Notes under the pieces: model-generated
Seen by the model: the letters and a program-made list of their open reading frames with translations, nothing else
The model's database searches: none
What the model was told of the DNA's origin: nothing
Shown: piece by piece, positions 39,026 through 50,985 of the stretch
Layout of the letters: every line of letters begins with the position of its first letter
How positions within the stretch are numbered: position 1 is the first letter of the stretch
DNA from: Defluviicoccus sp. bin129
Lineage (GTDB): Bacteria; Pseudomonadota; Alphaproteobacteria; MPNO01
Direction: 5' to 3'
Length of the DNA: 64,000 bases
NCBI GenBank assembly: GCA_002239065.1
Contig: MPNO01000005.1
Coordinates: 1 to 64,000 of the forward strand
Made by a program: the position numbers and the translations under genes

Positions 39026-40383
39026 GGCGGCCGCCGGAACGCCGCGCCGAAGACAACCGGCTGACCGGGCGGGTCCGGCGCTATGGCCGGGTCGGCAGGG
39101 CGGTGGGCGGCATCGCGGCCCGCGTGGCGGGCGAGCGCTATCTCGGCATGGAGATGGACCGGGAACGCAGCGCCGAGGAGCTGAGACGGGCGCTCGGCGG
39201 CCTCAAGGGGCCGCTGATGAAGGTCGCCCAGATCATGTCCACCGTCCCCGACATCCTGCCCCGGGAATATTCCGAGGAGCTGGGCGAGCTGCAGGCCAAC
39301 GCGCCGCCGATGGGCTGGCTGTTCGTCAGGCGCCGCATGGCGGCCGAGCTCGGCGCCGGCTGGGAAAAGCGCTTTGCGAGCTTCGAGCGCCAGGCGGCCG
39401 CGGCCGCGTCGCTCGGCCAGGTGCACCGCGCGGTGGGCAAGGACGGGAGCGATCTCGCCTGCAAGCTGCAATACCCGGACATGGCCTCGGCGGTCGAGGC
39501 CGACCTCCGCCAGCTCCGCATCGTGCTGGCGATCTACCGGCGCTACGACAAGGCAGTCGACCCGCGCGAGATCCATGCCGAGCTTTCGGCCAGGCTGCGC
39601 GAGGAGGTCGATTACCAGCGCGAGCTGCGCCATATCCGGCTCTACCGCCTGATGCACGCGGACGAAGAGGCGGTGCACGTCCCCGACCCGGTGCCCGCGC
39701 TCTCGACCCGGCGTCTGTTGACCATGACCTGGCTGGAGGGGCGCCGGCTGCTGGAGCTGGCCGGCGAGGATCTGGCGGCGCGGAACCGGGTCGCCCACAA
39801 CATGTTCCGCGCCTGGTACGTGCCGTTCTACTACTACGGCGTCATCCACGGCGATCCGCATCTCGGCAACTACACCGTGCGGCCGGACTTCTCGGTGAAC
39901 CTGCTCGATTTCGGCTGCATCCGGGTCTTCCCGCCGAGCTTCGTCAAGGGCGGGATCGACCTCTACCACGCGATAGACCGGGACGACCGCGCGCTCGCGG
40001 TGCACGCCTATGAGGGCTGGGGGTTCACCGGGCTGTCGAACGAGATGATCGACACCCTGAACCTCTGGGCGTCGTTCCTCTACGCGCCGCTGCTCGAGGA
40101 CAGGCCGCGCCCGATCGAGGGCTCCAACAGCCGGGTCTACGGCGCCGAGGTGGCCGGCAAGGTGCATCGCGAGCTGCGCCGCCTCGGCGGGGTGCGCCCG
40201 CCGCGCGAGTTCGTGCTGATGGACCGCGCGGCGATCGGGCTCGGCTCGGTCTTCATGCATCTCAGGGCCGAGATCAACTGGCACCGGCTGTTCCACGACC
40301 TGATCGCGGATTTCGACGCCGGGGCGCTCGAGAAACGCCAGGCGGGCGCGATGGAGAAGGCGGGCGTGCCGCCGCCCGGCTAA
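39022..40383 (+). CDS. ABC1/AarF/UbiB atypical kinase-like protein
   Basis: 453-aa member of the UbiB family, linked in other bacteria to ubiquinone biosynthesis or lipid trafficking. The family's KxGQ motif reads KVAQ (K67-Q70). The nucleotide Lys lies in ACKLQYP, and the catalytic loop and metal site are VIHGDPHLGNYTV and LLDFGCIR. The KVAQ form recurs, as far as I recall, in an alphaproteobacterial subgroup. GTG start overlapping the peptidase stop. Convergent with bioA, overlapping it by four bases. Confidence 0.85.
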   Translation: MRRPPERRAEDNRLTGRVRRYGRVGRAVGGIAARVAGERYLGMEMDRERSAEELRRALGGLKGPLMKVAQIMSTVPDILPREYSEELGELQANAPPMGWLFVRRRMAAELGAGWEKRFASFERQAAAAASLGQVHRAVGKDGSDLACKLQYPDMASAVEADLRQLRIVLAIYRRYDKAVDPREIHAELSARLREEVDYQRELRHIRLYRLMHADEEAVHVPDPVPALSTRRLLTMTWLEGRRLLELAGEDLAARNRVAHNMFRAWYVPFYYYGVIHGDPHLGNYTVRPDFSVNLLDFGCIRVFPPSFVKGGIDLYHAIDRDDRALAVHAYEGWGFTGLSNEMIDTLNLWASFLYAPLLEDRPRPIEGSNSRVYGAEVAGKVHRELRRLGGVRPPREFVLMDRAAIGLGSVFMHLRAEINWHRLFHDLIADFDAGALEKRQAGAMEKAGVPPPG

Positions 40384-41627
40384 CGGAGCGCGCCGACCAC
40401 GCGGCGGATCGCGCCGGTCAGCAGGTCGAGCTCGTCCGGCGATATCGTCAGCGGCGGCATGAGATAGACCACGTTTTCCAGCGGGCGGATCCACGCGCCT
40501 TCCTCGACGAAGCGCATCCGCATGCCGGCGAGGTCGTCGATCCGGTCGAGCTCGACGACGCCGACCGCGCCCAGCACCCGCACGTCGACCACCCGGCGCA
40601 TCGACCGGCAGGGTTCGAGCGAGTCCCGGAGACGGGCCTCGATCCGGCGCGCCTGTTCCAGCCTGGGCTCGCGCTCGAACAGGTCGAGCGAAGCGTTGGC
40701 CGCGGCGCAGCCCAGCGGGTTCGCCATGAAGGTCGGGCCGTGCATCAGCGCCCGCTCCGGGTCGTCGCTGTCGAAGGCGGAAAACACCCGCCCGCTGGCG
40801 ACCGTCGCCGCGAGCCCCGTCGTGCCGCCGGTGAGGGCCTTGGACAGGCAGACGATGTCGGGCGCGATGCCCGCCTGTTCGAAGGCGAACATCGTGCCGG
40901 TGCGCCCGAACCCGGTCGCCACCTCGTCGAGGATCAGGAGCTGGCCGTGGCGCCGGCAGGCCTCGGCAATCGTCGCGAGCGTCTCCGGCGGGTGAAGCCG
41001 CATGCCGCCCGCCGCCTGGAGCAGCGGCTCGACCACCACGGCGGCGATCTCGTCCGCGTGCCGCGCGACCGCGCTCTCGAACGCCGCGGCGGCGCCGCGG
41101 GCGAGCGGCAGGTCGAGCACGATCTGCGGCGCCACGTAGCCGCCCAGCAGCCGGTGCATGCCGTCCTCGGGATCGCACACCGCCATCGCGCCCAGCGTGT
41201 CGCCGTGATAGGCGCCGCGAAAGCAGACGAAGCGCCCGCGCCCGTCGATTCCCCGGTTGCGCCAGTACTGGATCGCCATCTTGAGCGCGATCTCGACCGA
41301 GACCGAGCCCGAGTCGCTGAAGAAGACATGGTCGAGGCCGGAACCCAGCAGTGCCGTCAGCCGGCGGGCGAGCCGCGTCGCCGGCTCGTGCACCATGCCG
41401 CCGAACATCACATGCGGCATCCGGCGGAGCTGCGCCTCCATCGCGCCCAGGATGTGGGGATGGTTGTAGCCGTGGCACGCCGTCCACCAGGACGCGATGC
41501 CGTCGACGAGCTCGCGCCCGTCGGCGAGGCGGATGCGCGCGCCTTGCGTGCCCGCCGCCTCCAGCGGCGGCCTCACGCCCTTCATCGGGGTGTAGGGGAA
41601 CCAGAGCTTCCCCGGCGTCTCAGCCAC
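40380..41627 (-). CDS. bioA: Adenosylmethionine-8-amino-7-oxononanoate aminotransferase BioA
   Basis: PLP enzyme that transfers an amino group from S-adenosylmethionine to make 7,8-diaminononanoate for biotin. Features of Bio[10 protein letters not shown] near the N-terminus, [29 protein letters not shown], the PLP-binding Asp in [14 protein letters not shown] and Lys263 in CLSKALTGG. 415 aa is normal. Its start overlaps the bioB end by eight bases, so bioB and bioA form an operon; bioF and bioD are not in the window. Confidence 0.94.
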   Translation of the reverse strand: MAETPGKLWFPYTPMKGVRPPLEAAGTQGARIRLADGRELVDGIASWWTACHGYNHPHILGAMEAQLRRMPHVMFGGMVHEPATRLARRLTALLGSGLDHVFFSDSGSVSVEIALKMAIQYWRNRGIDGRGRFVCFRGAYHGDTLGAMAVCDPEDGMHRLLGGYVAPQIVLDLPLARGAAAAFESAVARHADEIAAVVVEPLLQAAGGMRLHPPETLATIAEACRRHGQLLILDEVATGFGRTGTMFAFEQAGIAPDIVCLSKALTGGTTGLAATVASGRVFSAFDSDDPERALMHGPTFMANPLGCAAANASLDLFEREPRLEQARRIEARLRDSLEPCRSMRRVVDVRVLGAVGVVELDRIDDLAGMRMRFVEEGAWIRPLENVVYLMPPLTISPDELDLLTGAIRRVVGALR

Positions 41628-42582
41628 CGTGGCCGGCCGATTCCATCGCCTCGATCCCGAGCCGGTCGAACAGGCCCAGATCCTCGCCGACCGCCGGGTT
41701 GGGTGTGGTCAGCAGGCGTTCGCCGTGGAAGATCGAGTTGGCCCCGGCGAGGAAGCAGAGCGCCTGGGTGGCGTCGTCCATCTCCAGCCGCCCGGCCGAC
41801 AGCCGGATCATCGAGCGCGGCATCATGATCCGCGCCGCGGCGACGGTGCGGACGAATTCGAGCGGGTCCAGCGGGGCCGCATCGGCGAGCGGCGTGCCGG
41901 GCACCGCGACGAGGCCGTTGATCGGCACGCTCTCCGGCGGCTCGGGCATGCTCGCCAGCGCGACCAGCATGTCGGCCCGGTCGCCGCGGCTCTCGCCCAT
42001 GCCCACGATGCCGCCGCAGCAGACCGCGATACCCGCCGCGCGCACTTTGGCGAGCGTGTCCAGCCGGTCGGCATAGCGCCTCGTGGTGACGATCTCGCCG
42101 TAATAGGATTCCGAGGTGTCGATATTGTGGTTGTAGTAGTCGAGCCCGGCGGCGCGCAGCCGCTCCGCCTGGCCCGGCGCGAGCAGGCCCAGCGTGGCGC
42201 AGGTCTCGAGCCCGATATCCCTGACGCCCGCGACCATCGCCTCGACCGCGCCGAGATCGCGGTCGTTGGGCCCGCGCCAGGCCGCCCCCATGCAGAACCG
42301 CGTCGCGCCCGCCGCCTTCGCCGCGCGGGCGGCGTCGAGAACCTCCGCCAGCGACATCAGGCGCTCATTGGCGATTCCGGTGTCGAAATGGGCGCTTTGC
42401 GGGCAATAGGCGCAGTTCTCCGGGCAGCCGCCGGTCTTGATGCTGAGCAGGGTGGAGACCTGGACCCGGTTGGGGTCGAAGTGACGGCGATGGATCGCCT
42501 GCGCCTCGAAGATCAGGTCGTTGAAGGGGCGTGAGAGCAGCGCCAGCGCGCTCTCCCGCGTCCAGGCGGCGGTCTGGGACAT
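41620..42582 (-). CDS. bioB: Biotin synthase BioB
   Basis: Radical SAM enzyme that inserts sulphur into dethiobiotin, the last step of biotin synthesis. The [4Fe-4S] cluster Cys are C53, C57 and C60 ([13 protein letters not shown]). Other family sequences: [30 protein letters not shown] and the Arg in [12 protein letters not shown] that binds the [2Fe-2S] cluster. 320 aa is normal. First gene of bioBA; the -10-like TATAGT lies just before the start. Confidence 0.96.
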   Translation of the reverse strand: MSQTAAWTRESALALLSRPFNDLIFEAQAIHRRHFDPNRVQVSTLLSIKTGGCPENCAYCPQSAHFDTGIANERLMSLAEVLDAARAAKAAGATRFCMGAAWRGPNDRDLGAVEAMVAGVRDIGLETCATLGLLAPGQAERLRAAGLDYYNHNIDTSESYYGEIVTTRRYADRLDTLAKVRAAGIAVCCGGIVGMGESRGDRADMLVALASMPEPPESVPINGLVAVPGTPLADAAPLDPLEFVRTVAAARIMMPRSMIRLSAGRLEMDDATQALCFLAGANSIFHGERLLTTPNPAVGEDLGLFDRLGIEAMESAGHGG

Positions 42583-42626
42583 GGTGCGGACTATAGTGCC
42601 GCGCCGGAAACGGCGCCAGCGCGGAA

Positions 42627-42647
42627 CGGGCCGCTGAGAGCGGCCCG
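42627..42647 (-). terminator. Terminator-like hairpin after rpsU
   Basis: CGGGCCGCT and AGCGGCCCG form a perfect nine-base stem with a GAG loop, about 25 bases beyond the rpsU stop on the minus strand. A second small hairpin (GCGCCG, GAAA loop, CGGCGC at 42601-42616) follows. No T run. Confidence 0.55.
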
Positions 42648-42673
42648 CGTGTCAGCCAGACGAGCGTTGCGGG

Positions 42674-42877
42674 CTAGTAGCCCTCGCGCTCCAGGCGTTT
42701 TCTCTCGAGCTTGCGTGCGCGGCGGATCGCCTCCGCCTTTTCCCGCGCCCGTCTTTCGGACGGTTTCTCGTATGAGCGCCGCATCTTCATCTCGCGGAAG
42801 ATGCCCTCGCGCTGCATCTTCTTCTTGAGCGCCCTCAGCGCCTGATCGACATCGTTGTCGCGTACCAGAACTTCCAC
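42674..42877 (-). CDS. rpsU: 30S ribosomal protein S21
   Basis: 67-aa basic protein with the S21 pattern [22 protein letters not shown] and [19 protein letters not shown] chose the GTG at 42877, where homology begins; an ATG 23 codons upstream would add non-conserved residues. GGAG lies 11 bases before the GTG. The C-terminal [15 protein letters not shown] tail is the alphaproteobacterial form. Confidence 0.95.
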   Translation of the reverse strand: MEVLVRDNDVDQALRALKKKMQREGIFREMKMRRSYEKPSERRAREKAEAIRRARKLERKRLEREGY

Positions 42878-42964
42878 GGTTTCGCCGTCTCCAACGTCGT
42901 TTCGGTCCGTGCCGGGCGGACCGGTCCGCCCATCTCCCCCATACATAGCACGGCAGGGCGTGGG

Positions 42965-43360
42965 CTAGGAGGAAAAATACTGGGCGAGGCCGAGGGCGGC
43001 ATCCGAGGGATCGGCGATGATCGCGAAGCGGCCGATACCCGGCACGTCCATCGGCTCCATGACGATCCTGCCGCCGAGTTCGCGGCACCGCGCGCAGGCG
43101 GCATCGACATCCTCGACCGTGAGATAGGCCATCCAGTGGGAGGGCACGTCCTTGAGCCCGAGCGATTGCATCGACATCATCCCGCCGACCGGCCGGTCGC
43201 CCTGCTTGAAGAAGGTGTAGACGCCGCCATCCTCCATCGGGTTGGTATCGGTGGTCCAGCCCGTCAGTTGGGTGAAGAACGCCTCGCAGGCTTCGGTGTC
43301 GTCGGTCACCAGCTCGTTCCAGCCGAACGTGCCGGGCGTCATCGGCGGGGTGTCGGTCAT
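42965..43360 (-). CDS. VOC (glyoxalase-fold) family protein
   Basis: 131-aa protein with two beta-alpha-beta-beta-beta modules: FGWNELVTDDTEACEAFF starts the first and HWMAYLTVEDVDAACARC the second; GRFAIIADPSDAALGLAQ is a typical end. Related proteins include the 27-kDa antigen/CFP30B-like group. Metal ligands are not evident, so no reaction can be assigned. The ATG at 43360 has GGAG at six bases; an ATG at 43372 is possible. Divergent from ribF. Confidence 0.82.
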   Translation of the reverse strand: MTDTPPMTPGTFGWNELVTDDTEACEAFFTQLTGWTTDTNPMEDGGVYTFFKQGDRPVGGMMSMQSLGLKDVPSHWMAYLTVEDVDAACARCRELGGRIVMEPMDVPGIGRFAIIADPSDAALGLAQYFSS

Positions 43361-43420
43361 CGCGTGCTCCATCGTTTGCCGTCGGGCGCCGGATCATAGC
43401 GGGTTTGCCCGGCGAACGGT

Positions 43421-43449
43421 TTGACACCCGAATCGCCCGCCGATAGGTA
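43421..43449 (+). promoter_or_regulatory. ribF promoter with little or no leader
   Basis: Perfect TTGACA and TAGGTA at 17-base spacing. The -10 box ends only nine bases before the ribF ATG, so transcription should start within a few bases of the start codon. No ribosome site is present. Confidence 0.55.
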
Positions 43450-43458
43450 AGCGCCGAC

Positions 43459-44423
43459 ATGCGCATCGTCCGCCATCCGTCCAGCCTGCCCGAGAGCGCC
43501 CGCGGCGCCGCGGTGACGATCGGCAATTTCGACGGCGTCCATCGCGGCCACGCGGCGGTCGTCGGCGTCGTTGCCGACGCCGCGCGCCGCCTCGAAGCGC
43601 CGCTCGCCGTGGTCACCTTCGAGCCGCATCCGCGGCGCTTCTTCCGGCCCGACGATCCGCCGTTCCAGCTGACCCCGCTGAGATCCAAGGCGCGCCGCTT
43701 CGAATCCCTCGGCGTCGATACCCTGCTGGTGCTGCGTTTCGATGCGGCCATGGCGCGGGTCCCGCCCGAGGCGTTCATCGACGAGGTCCTGGCGACGGGC
43801 CTCGCCGCGCGCCATCTCGCGATCGGCTACGATTTCGTGTTCGGCCACGACCGGCGCGGCAATGTCGGGACGCTGGAGCGCTGGGCGCGGGACGCGGGCG
43901 TCGGGTTCGAGATCGTCGAGCCGGTCAGCGGCTGGGGCGAGACGGTGTTCTCCTCGACGAATATCCGCGCCTGCCTGCGCGACGGAAAGCCGGGCGCGGC
44001 GGCGGTCCAGCTCGGCCGCTGCTGGGAGATCGAGGGCCGCGTGCGCCAGGGCGACAGGCGCGGCCGGCTGCTCGGCTTTCCCACCGCCAACCTGGCGCTG
44101 GCCGACACCGTCCGCCCGGCGCTCGGGGTCTACGCCGTCTGGGCCGGGATCGAGGAAGACGGAGCGACGGTGTGGCGTCCCGGCTGCGCCAATCTCGGCA
44201 TCCGCCCGACGATCGGCGGCAGCGTGGTCGGCCTCGAGACCCATGTCTTCGATTTCGACCGCGACATCTATGGCCGCTTGCTGAGGGTCGCGCTGGTCGA
44301 GTATATCCGGCCCGAGCGCAAGTTCGACGGGCTGCCCCAGCTGCGCGACCAGATCGCGCGGGACAGCCTGGCCGCACGCGAGCTTCTCGCTGCCATCGGA
44401 TCCGGCGACCCCAGGGCCCCGCA

Positions 44424-44427
<4 letters not shown>
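43459..44427 (+). CDS. ribF: Bifunctional riboflavin kinase/FAD synthetase RibF
   Basis: Makes FMN and then FAD. The N-terminal adenylyltransferase has the nucleotidyl-transferase motif TIGNFDGVHRGHAAV (21-35), VVTFEPHPRRFF and the YDFVFGHDRRGN and SSTNIR motifs. The C-terminal kinase domain has GRLLGFPTANL, GVYAVWAG, ANLGIRPTIGG and a final ETHVFDFDRDIYG. 322 aa is normal. Overlaps ileS by ATGA. Confidence 0.95.
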
Positions 44428-47243
<2,816 letters not shown>

Positions 47244-47248
47244 ATCCC

Positions 47249-47758
47249 GTGCCCAATCCCAGGCTGCGGACCGGGCTGTCGATCGTGGCGGCGGTCGCGC
47301 TCGCCGATCAGGCCACCAAATGGATCGTGACGGGCTGGCTCGAGGAGGCGGGGCGCGGCCTGCCGGTGACCGGGTTCTTCAATTTCGTTCTGGTCCACAA
47401 CCGGGGCGCGAGCTTCGGCATGTTCCAGACCGACTCGCCGTGGGGGCCGTGGCTTCTCGCCGCCTTCACCTTCGTCGTCATCGCCGGATTGCTGGTCTGG
47501 ATGGCCCGCACCCCGGAGCCCGGCCTCACGGTGGCGCTGGGCCTGATAATCGGCGGTGCCGCGGGCAACGGGGCCGACCGGATCGCCCACGGCCACGTGA
47601 TCGATTTCCTCGACTTCCACGTCGCCGGGTACCATTGGCCGGCATTCAACCTCGCCGATAGCGCGATCACCATTGGCGTCGCGATCGTCCTCTACGGGAG
47701 CTTGATCGGCGGGCGGAGTGGCCGTACCGTATCCGGCCCAAGGGGAGGGTCGACGTGA
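47249..47758 (+). CDS. lspA: Lipoprotein signal peptidase LspA
   Basis: Inner-membrane aspartyl peptidase that removes signal peptides from lipoproteins. Four hydrophobic helices; the catalytic Asp residues are in GGAAGNGADR and PAFNLADSAI; the Asn in VLVHNRGASFG and the sequence HVIDFLDF are conserved. I chose the GTG at 47249, five bases after ileS; 169 aa. The following gene encodes a lipoprotein, a likely client. Confidence 0.95.
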   Translation: MPNPRLRTGLSIVAAVALADQATKWIVTGWLEEAGRGLPVTGFFNFVLVHNRGASFGMFQTDSPWGPWLLAAFTFVVIAGLLVWMARTPEPGLTVALGLIIGGAAGNGADRIAHGHVIDFLDFHVAGYHWPAFNLADSAITIGVAIVLYGSLIGGRSGRTVSGPRGGST

Positions 47759-47768
47759 GGTATCTTCG

Positions 47769-48335
47769 ATGAGGCTGCAACGCGCATTCGGCGCCGTTCT
47801 GGCGGCGGGCGTTCTGGCCGGGGTAGCGGGATGCGGCGAAGAGACGCGCCAGCGCATCGGTCTCGGGAACCAGCCGCCGGACGAGTTCGCGGTCGCCACC
47901 CGCGCACCGCTGGCGCTGCCCCCCGACTACGCGCTTCGTCCGCCGGCGCCCGGTGCCAGGCGGCCGCAGGAGGCCGAGATCAGGGATCAGGTCCGCGAAA
48001 CGCTGATCCGCAGCGCGGCGACCGGCGAGGCGCCCGCGGGCGAGGCCTCGCCGGCGGAAAACGCGCTGCTGATGCGGTTGGGCGCCACCGGAACGGATTC
48101 CGGAATCCGCGCCAAGGTCGACGCCGAATCCGAGGCGCTGGCGGACGCCCGGACCGGGTTGATCGACAAGATCGTGTTCTGGCGCAACCCCGATCCGCCC
48201 GGCGAGGTGGTCGATGCGAAACAGGAGGCGCAGCGCCTGAAGTCGAACGCGGCGCTCGGCAAGCCGCCGGCCGCCGGCGCCACGCCGATGATCGAGCGCC
48301 GGGAGCGCGGCTTCCTCGAGGGCCTGCTCAACTGA
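47769..48335 (+). CDS. DUF3035 lipoprotein
   Basis: 188-aa predicted lipoprotein: signal AVLAAGVLAGVAGC with the lipid-bearing Cys at about 22. Next comes the family sequence NQPPDEFAVATRAPLALPPDYALRPPAPG (in parts PDEFAVATRAPL and LPPDYALRPP). The C-terminal part is charged. The family is common behind lspA in Alphaproteobacteria, but its function is unknown to me. ATG chosen at 47769, ten bases after lspA, with GAGG ahead. The next gene overlaps its stop. Confidence 0.88.
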   Translation: MRLQRAFGAVLAAGVLAGVAGCGEETRQRIGLGNQPPDEFAVATRAPLALPPDYALRPPAPGARRPQEAEIRDQVRETLIRSAATGEAPAGEASPAENALLMRLGATGTDSGIRAKVDAESEALADARTGLIDKIVFWRNPDPPGEVVDAKQEAQRLKSNAALGKPPAAGATPMIERRERGFLEGLLN

Positions 48336-49672
48336 ACGCCCGTCGCCGCGGCGTCCTTGCCGCCCTGCTGGCGGCGGCGTTCGCCCATCTCCCAGCCGAA
48401 GCCGGGGTGTTCGACCCCGGCACCTTCACCCTCGACAACGGGCTCCAGGTTGTCGTGGTCGAGAACGCGCGCGCACCGATCGTCGTCCATGCGTTGTGGT
48501 ACAGGGTCGGCGCCGCCGACGAGCCCCCCGGCAAGTCCGGCATCGCCCATTTCCTGGAACATCTGATGTTCAAGGGCACGCCGTCGGTACCCTCCGGCGC
48601 GTTCTCCAGGATCGTCGCCGAGAATGGCGGTTCCGACAACGCCTTCACCAGCCAGGACTACACCGCCTATGTCCAGCGCGTCGCCAGCGACAAGCTCGAG
48701 CTCGTCATGCGGATGGAAGCCGACCGCATGGTCAATCTGCGGCTGACCGAGGAAAAGGCGACGCCGGAACGCGGCGTGGTCCGGGAGGAGCGGCGCACGC
48801 GCACCGGCAACAGCCCCGGCGCCCAGCTCTACGAGCGCCGCCGCGCGGTGACCTATCTGCGCCACCCCTACCGGATCCCGGTGATCGGCTGGAAGAGCGA
48901 GATCGACGGGCTGACCGCCCGCGATGCGCTCGCCTTCTACCGCGCCCGCTACGCCCCCAACAACGCGATCCTGATCGTCGCCGGCGACACGACCGTGGAC
49001 GAGGTGCGCCGTCTCGCCCGGAAACACTACGGCCCCCTCCCCCGACGGAAGGTGCCCGAGCGCACACGAGCCGGCGAACCCGACCAGCTGGCCGCCAAGC
49101 GGGTCACGCTGAAGAGCCCCCGGGTGCATGTGCCGAGCGTCTCCATCACCTGGCGGGCGCCGAGCTTCGCCGCGGGCGAGACCCGGCACGCCTACCCGCT
49201 GCTTCTGCTCGCCGACATGCTGGGCGGCGGCAGCACCAGCCGGCTCCACCGCCGACTGGTGATCGAGGAAAAATCCGCATCGGGCGCCGCAGCCGGATAT
49301 CTCGGAACCGCGCTCGACATGGGCGAGTTCACGGTGTCCGCTTCGGCGCTCGCCGGCGGAGATATCGACCGGGTCGAGGCGCTGCTGCTGGACGAGATCG
49401 CCCGCGTCGCGCAGCACGGGGTCACCGAGGCCGAGCTCCGGCGCAGCAAGCGGGCGATGCTGGCGGCGGCGATCTATGCCCGCGACGGTCTGGGTGCGGC
49501 GCCCCGCGTCATCGGCCGGGCGCTGACCACCGGCCGCACGATCGCCGATGTCGAGGCCTGGCCGGAGCGGATCGCGGCGGTCGATGCGGCGGCGGTGCGG
49601 GACGCCGCGCGGGCGGTGTTCGTCGAGCGGCGATCGGTGACCGCCGTCCTGCTTCCGGAACCGGCGGGCTAG
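48332..49672 (+). CDS. M16 zinc peptidase, catalytic partner (probable CTG start)
   Basis: Pitrilysin-type metallopeptidase with the inverted zinc motif H73-F-L-E76-H77 and the downstream Glu in the EADRMVNLRL region. The protein needs a signal peptide, and one is present (ARRRGVLAALLAAAF, ending PAEA at about 21-24), but no ATG, GTG or TTG precedes it in frame. The only candidate is the CTG at 48332, which overlaps the upstream stop as CTGA with GAGGG nine bases ahead. A start at the GTG in AGVFDPG would remove the signal. 446 aa if the CTG is used. Works in pairs with an inactive M16 partner, encoded next. Confidence 0.88.
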   Translation: MNARRRGVLAALLAAAFAHLPAEAGVFDPGTFTLDNGLQVVVVENARAPIVVHALWYRVGAADEPPGKSGIAHFLEHLMFKGTPSVPSGAFSRIVAENGGSDNAFTSQDYTAYVQRVASDKLELVMRMEADRMVNLRLTEEKATPERGVVREERRTRTGNSPGAQLYERRRAVTYLRHPYRIPVIGWKSEIDGLTARDALAFYRARYAPNNAILIVAGDTTVDEVRRLARKHYGPLPRRKVPERTRAGEPDQLAAKRVTLKSPRVHVPSVSITWRAPSFAAGETRHAYPLLLLADMLGGGSTSRLHRRLVIEEKSASGAAAGYLGTALDMGEFTVSASALAGGDIDRVEALLLDEIARVAQHGVTEAELRRSKRAMLAAAIYARDGLGAAPRVIGRALTTGRTIADVEAWPERIAAVDAAAVRDAARAVFVERRSVTAVLLPEPAG

Positions 49673-49679
49673 AACGGCG

Positions 49680-50985
49680 ATGCGACGTCATGCGCGATCC
49701 TGCATGGGGGCGGCGGTGCTTGCGCTCGCGCTCGCCTTGCCCGCGGCGGCGACCGAGATCCAGCGCGTCCGTTCGCCCGGCGGGATCGAGGGCTGGCTGG
49801 TGGAGGACCGGTCGATCCCCGTGATCAGCGTCCGCTTCGCCTTCAGGGGCGGCGGGGCGCTCGACCCCGATGGCAAGCAGGGTCTCGCCAACATGGCCGC
49901 CGCCCTGCTCGACGAAGGCGCCGGCGACCTCGACTCGCGGGCGTTCCAGGAGGCGCTCGACGACATCGTCGCCTCGCTGGGCTTCGATGCCGGGGTCGAA
50001 CGATTCCATGGATCGCTCAGGACGTTGAGCGAGCATCGGGCGTCCGCCTTCGCACTGCTCGCCAAGGCGCTCGCCGCCCCCCGCTTCGACGCCGAGCCGG
50101 TGGAGCGCATCCGCCGGCAAATCGTCGCCGGGCTCGAAAGCGGCAAGGACAATCCCCGCCGGCTCGCGGGACGCGCCTGGTACCGGCTGGTGTTCGGCGA
50201 CCACCCCTATGCCAGACCCCTCGCCGGAACGCCGCAATCCGTCGCCGCGGTGACGGTGGAGGATCTGCGGCGCTTCGTCCGCGAACGGCTCGTCCGCGAG
50301 GGGCTGGTCGTCGGGGTCGCGGGCGACATCTCGCCCGCCGAGCTCGGCCTGCGGCTCGACGAGGCGTTCGGCGCGCTGCCCGCATCCGGCGCGCCCGGCG
50401 CGCTCCCCGGGGTCGTGCCGAAAGGCGGCGCGCTGAAGGTGATCCAAAAGCAGGTCCCGCAAAGCGTCGTCGTCTTCGGTCAGGCCGGGCTCCGGCGCGA
50501 CGATCCCGATTTCTACGCCGCCTATGTGATGAACCACATCCTCGCGGTCGGGCGGAGTTCGCGTCTCAACCGGGAAATCCGCGAGAAGCGGGGTCTCGTC
50601 TACTCGGTCTCCAGCCATCTCGCCCCGTTCGAGAAGGCCGGGCTGATCGTCGGCGGGCTCGCCACGGCGAACGCGCGGGTCGGGACGGCGCTCGGCCTGC
50701 TGCGCGCAGAAAGGGGGCGGGGTGAGCGAGGCGGAGCTCGTGGCCGCCAAGCGGTTTCTCAACGGCGCCTTCCCTCTCCGCCTCGATTCGACAGGGAGCA
50801 TCGCCCGCATGCTGGTCGGGCTCCAGGAGAACCGGCTCGGCATCGACTATGTCGACAGGCGCTCGTCGCTGATCGGCGCGGTGACCGTCGACGACGTGCA
50901 ACGGGTCGCGCGGCGCCTGCTCTCGCCCGACAAGCTCACCATCGTCGTCGCGGGCAGCCCGGAAGGCCTCGATGCCGGGCGGTAA
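49680..50985 (+). pseudogene. M16 peptidase partner subunit, frameshifted
   Basis: Second M16 gene. It has a signal peptide (GAAVLALALALPAAATE), lacks the HxxEH motif (LANMAAALLDEG at that place) and keeps the Arg/Tyr pair SRLNREIREKRGLVYS of the partner subunit. Reading frame 1 is good to about 50710 (TALGLLRAE); the rest of the domain (SEAELVAAKRFLNGAFPLRLDS to [13 protein letters not shown]) is in the next frame from 50722 to 50985. The break lies in a G-rich run (AAAGGGGGCGGGG). About four residues usually found before GVSEAEL also seem missing. Either a sequencing or assembly error or a real lesion. It overlaps the pgi start by 14 bases. Confidence 0.8.

Noticed and set aside
50700-50725. 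Programmed ribosomal frameshift in the second M16 gene
   Set aside because: The slip would have to be +1 or -2 on a run that is not a known slippery site, and residues appear lost as well; a lesion or error is simpler.
50722-50985. A separate small gene starting at GTG 50722
   Set aside because: Its product is the missing C-terminal part of the upstream M16 protein, so it is one broken gene, not two.
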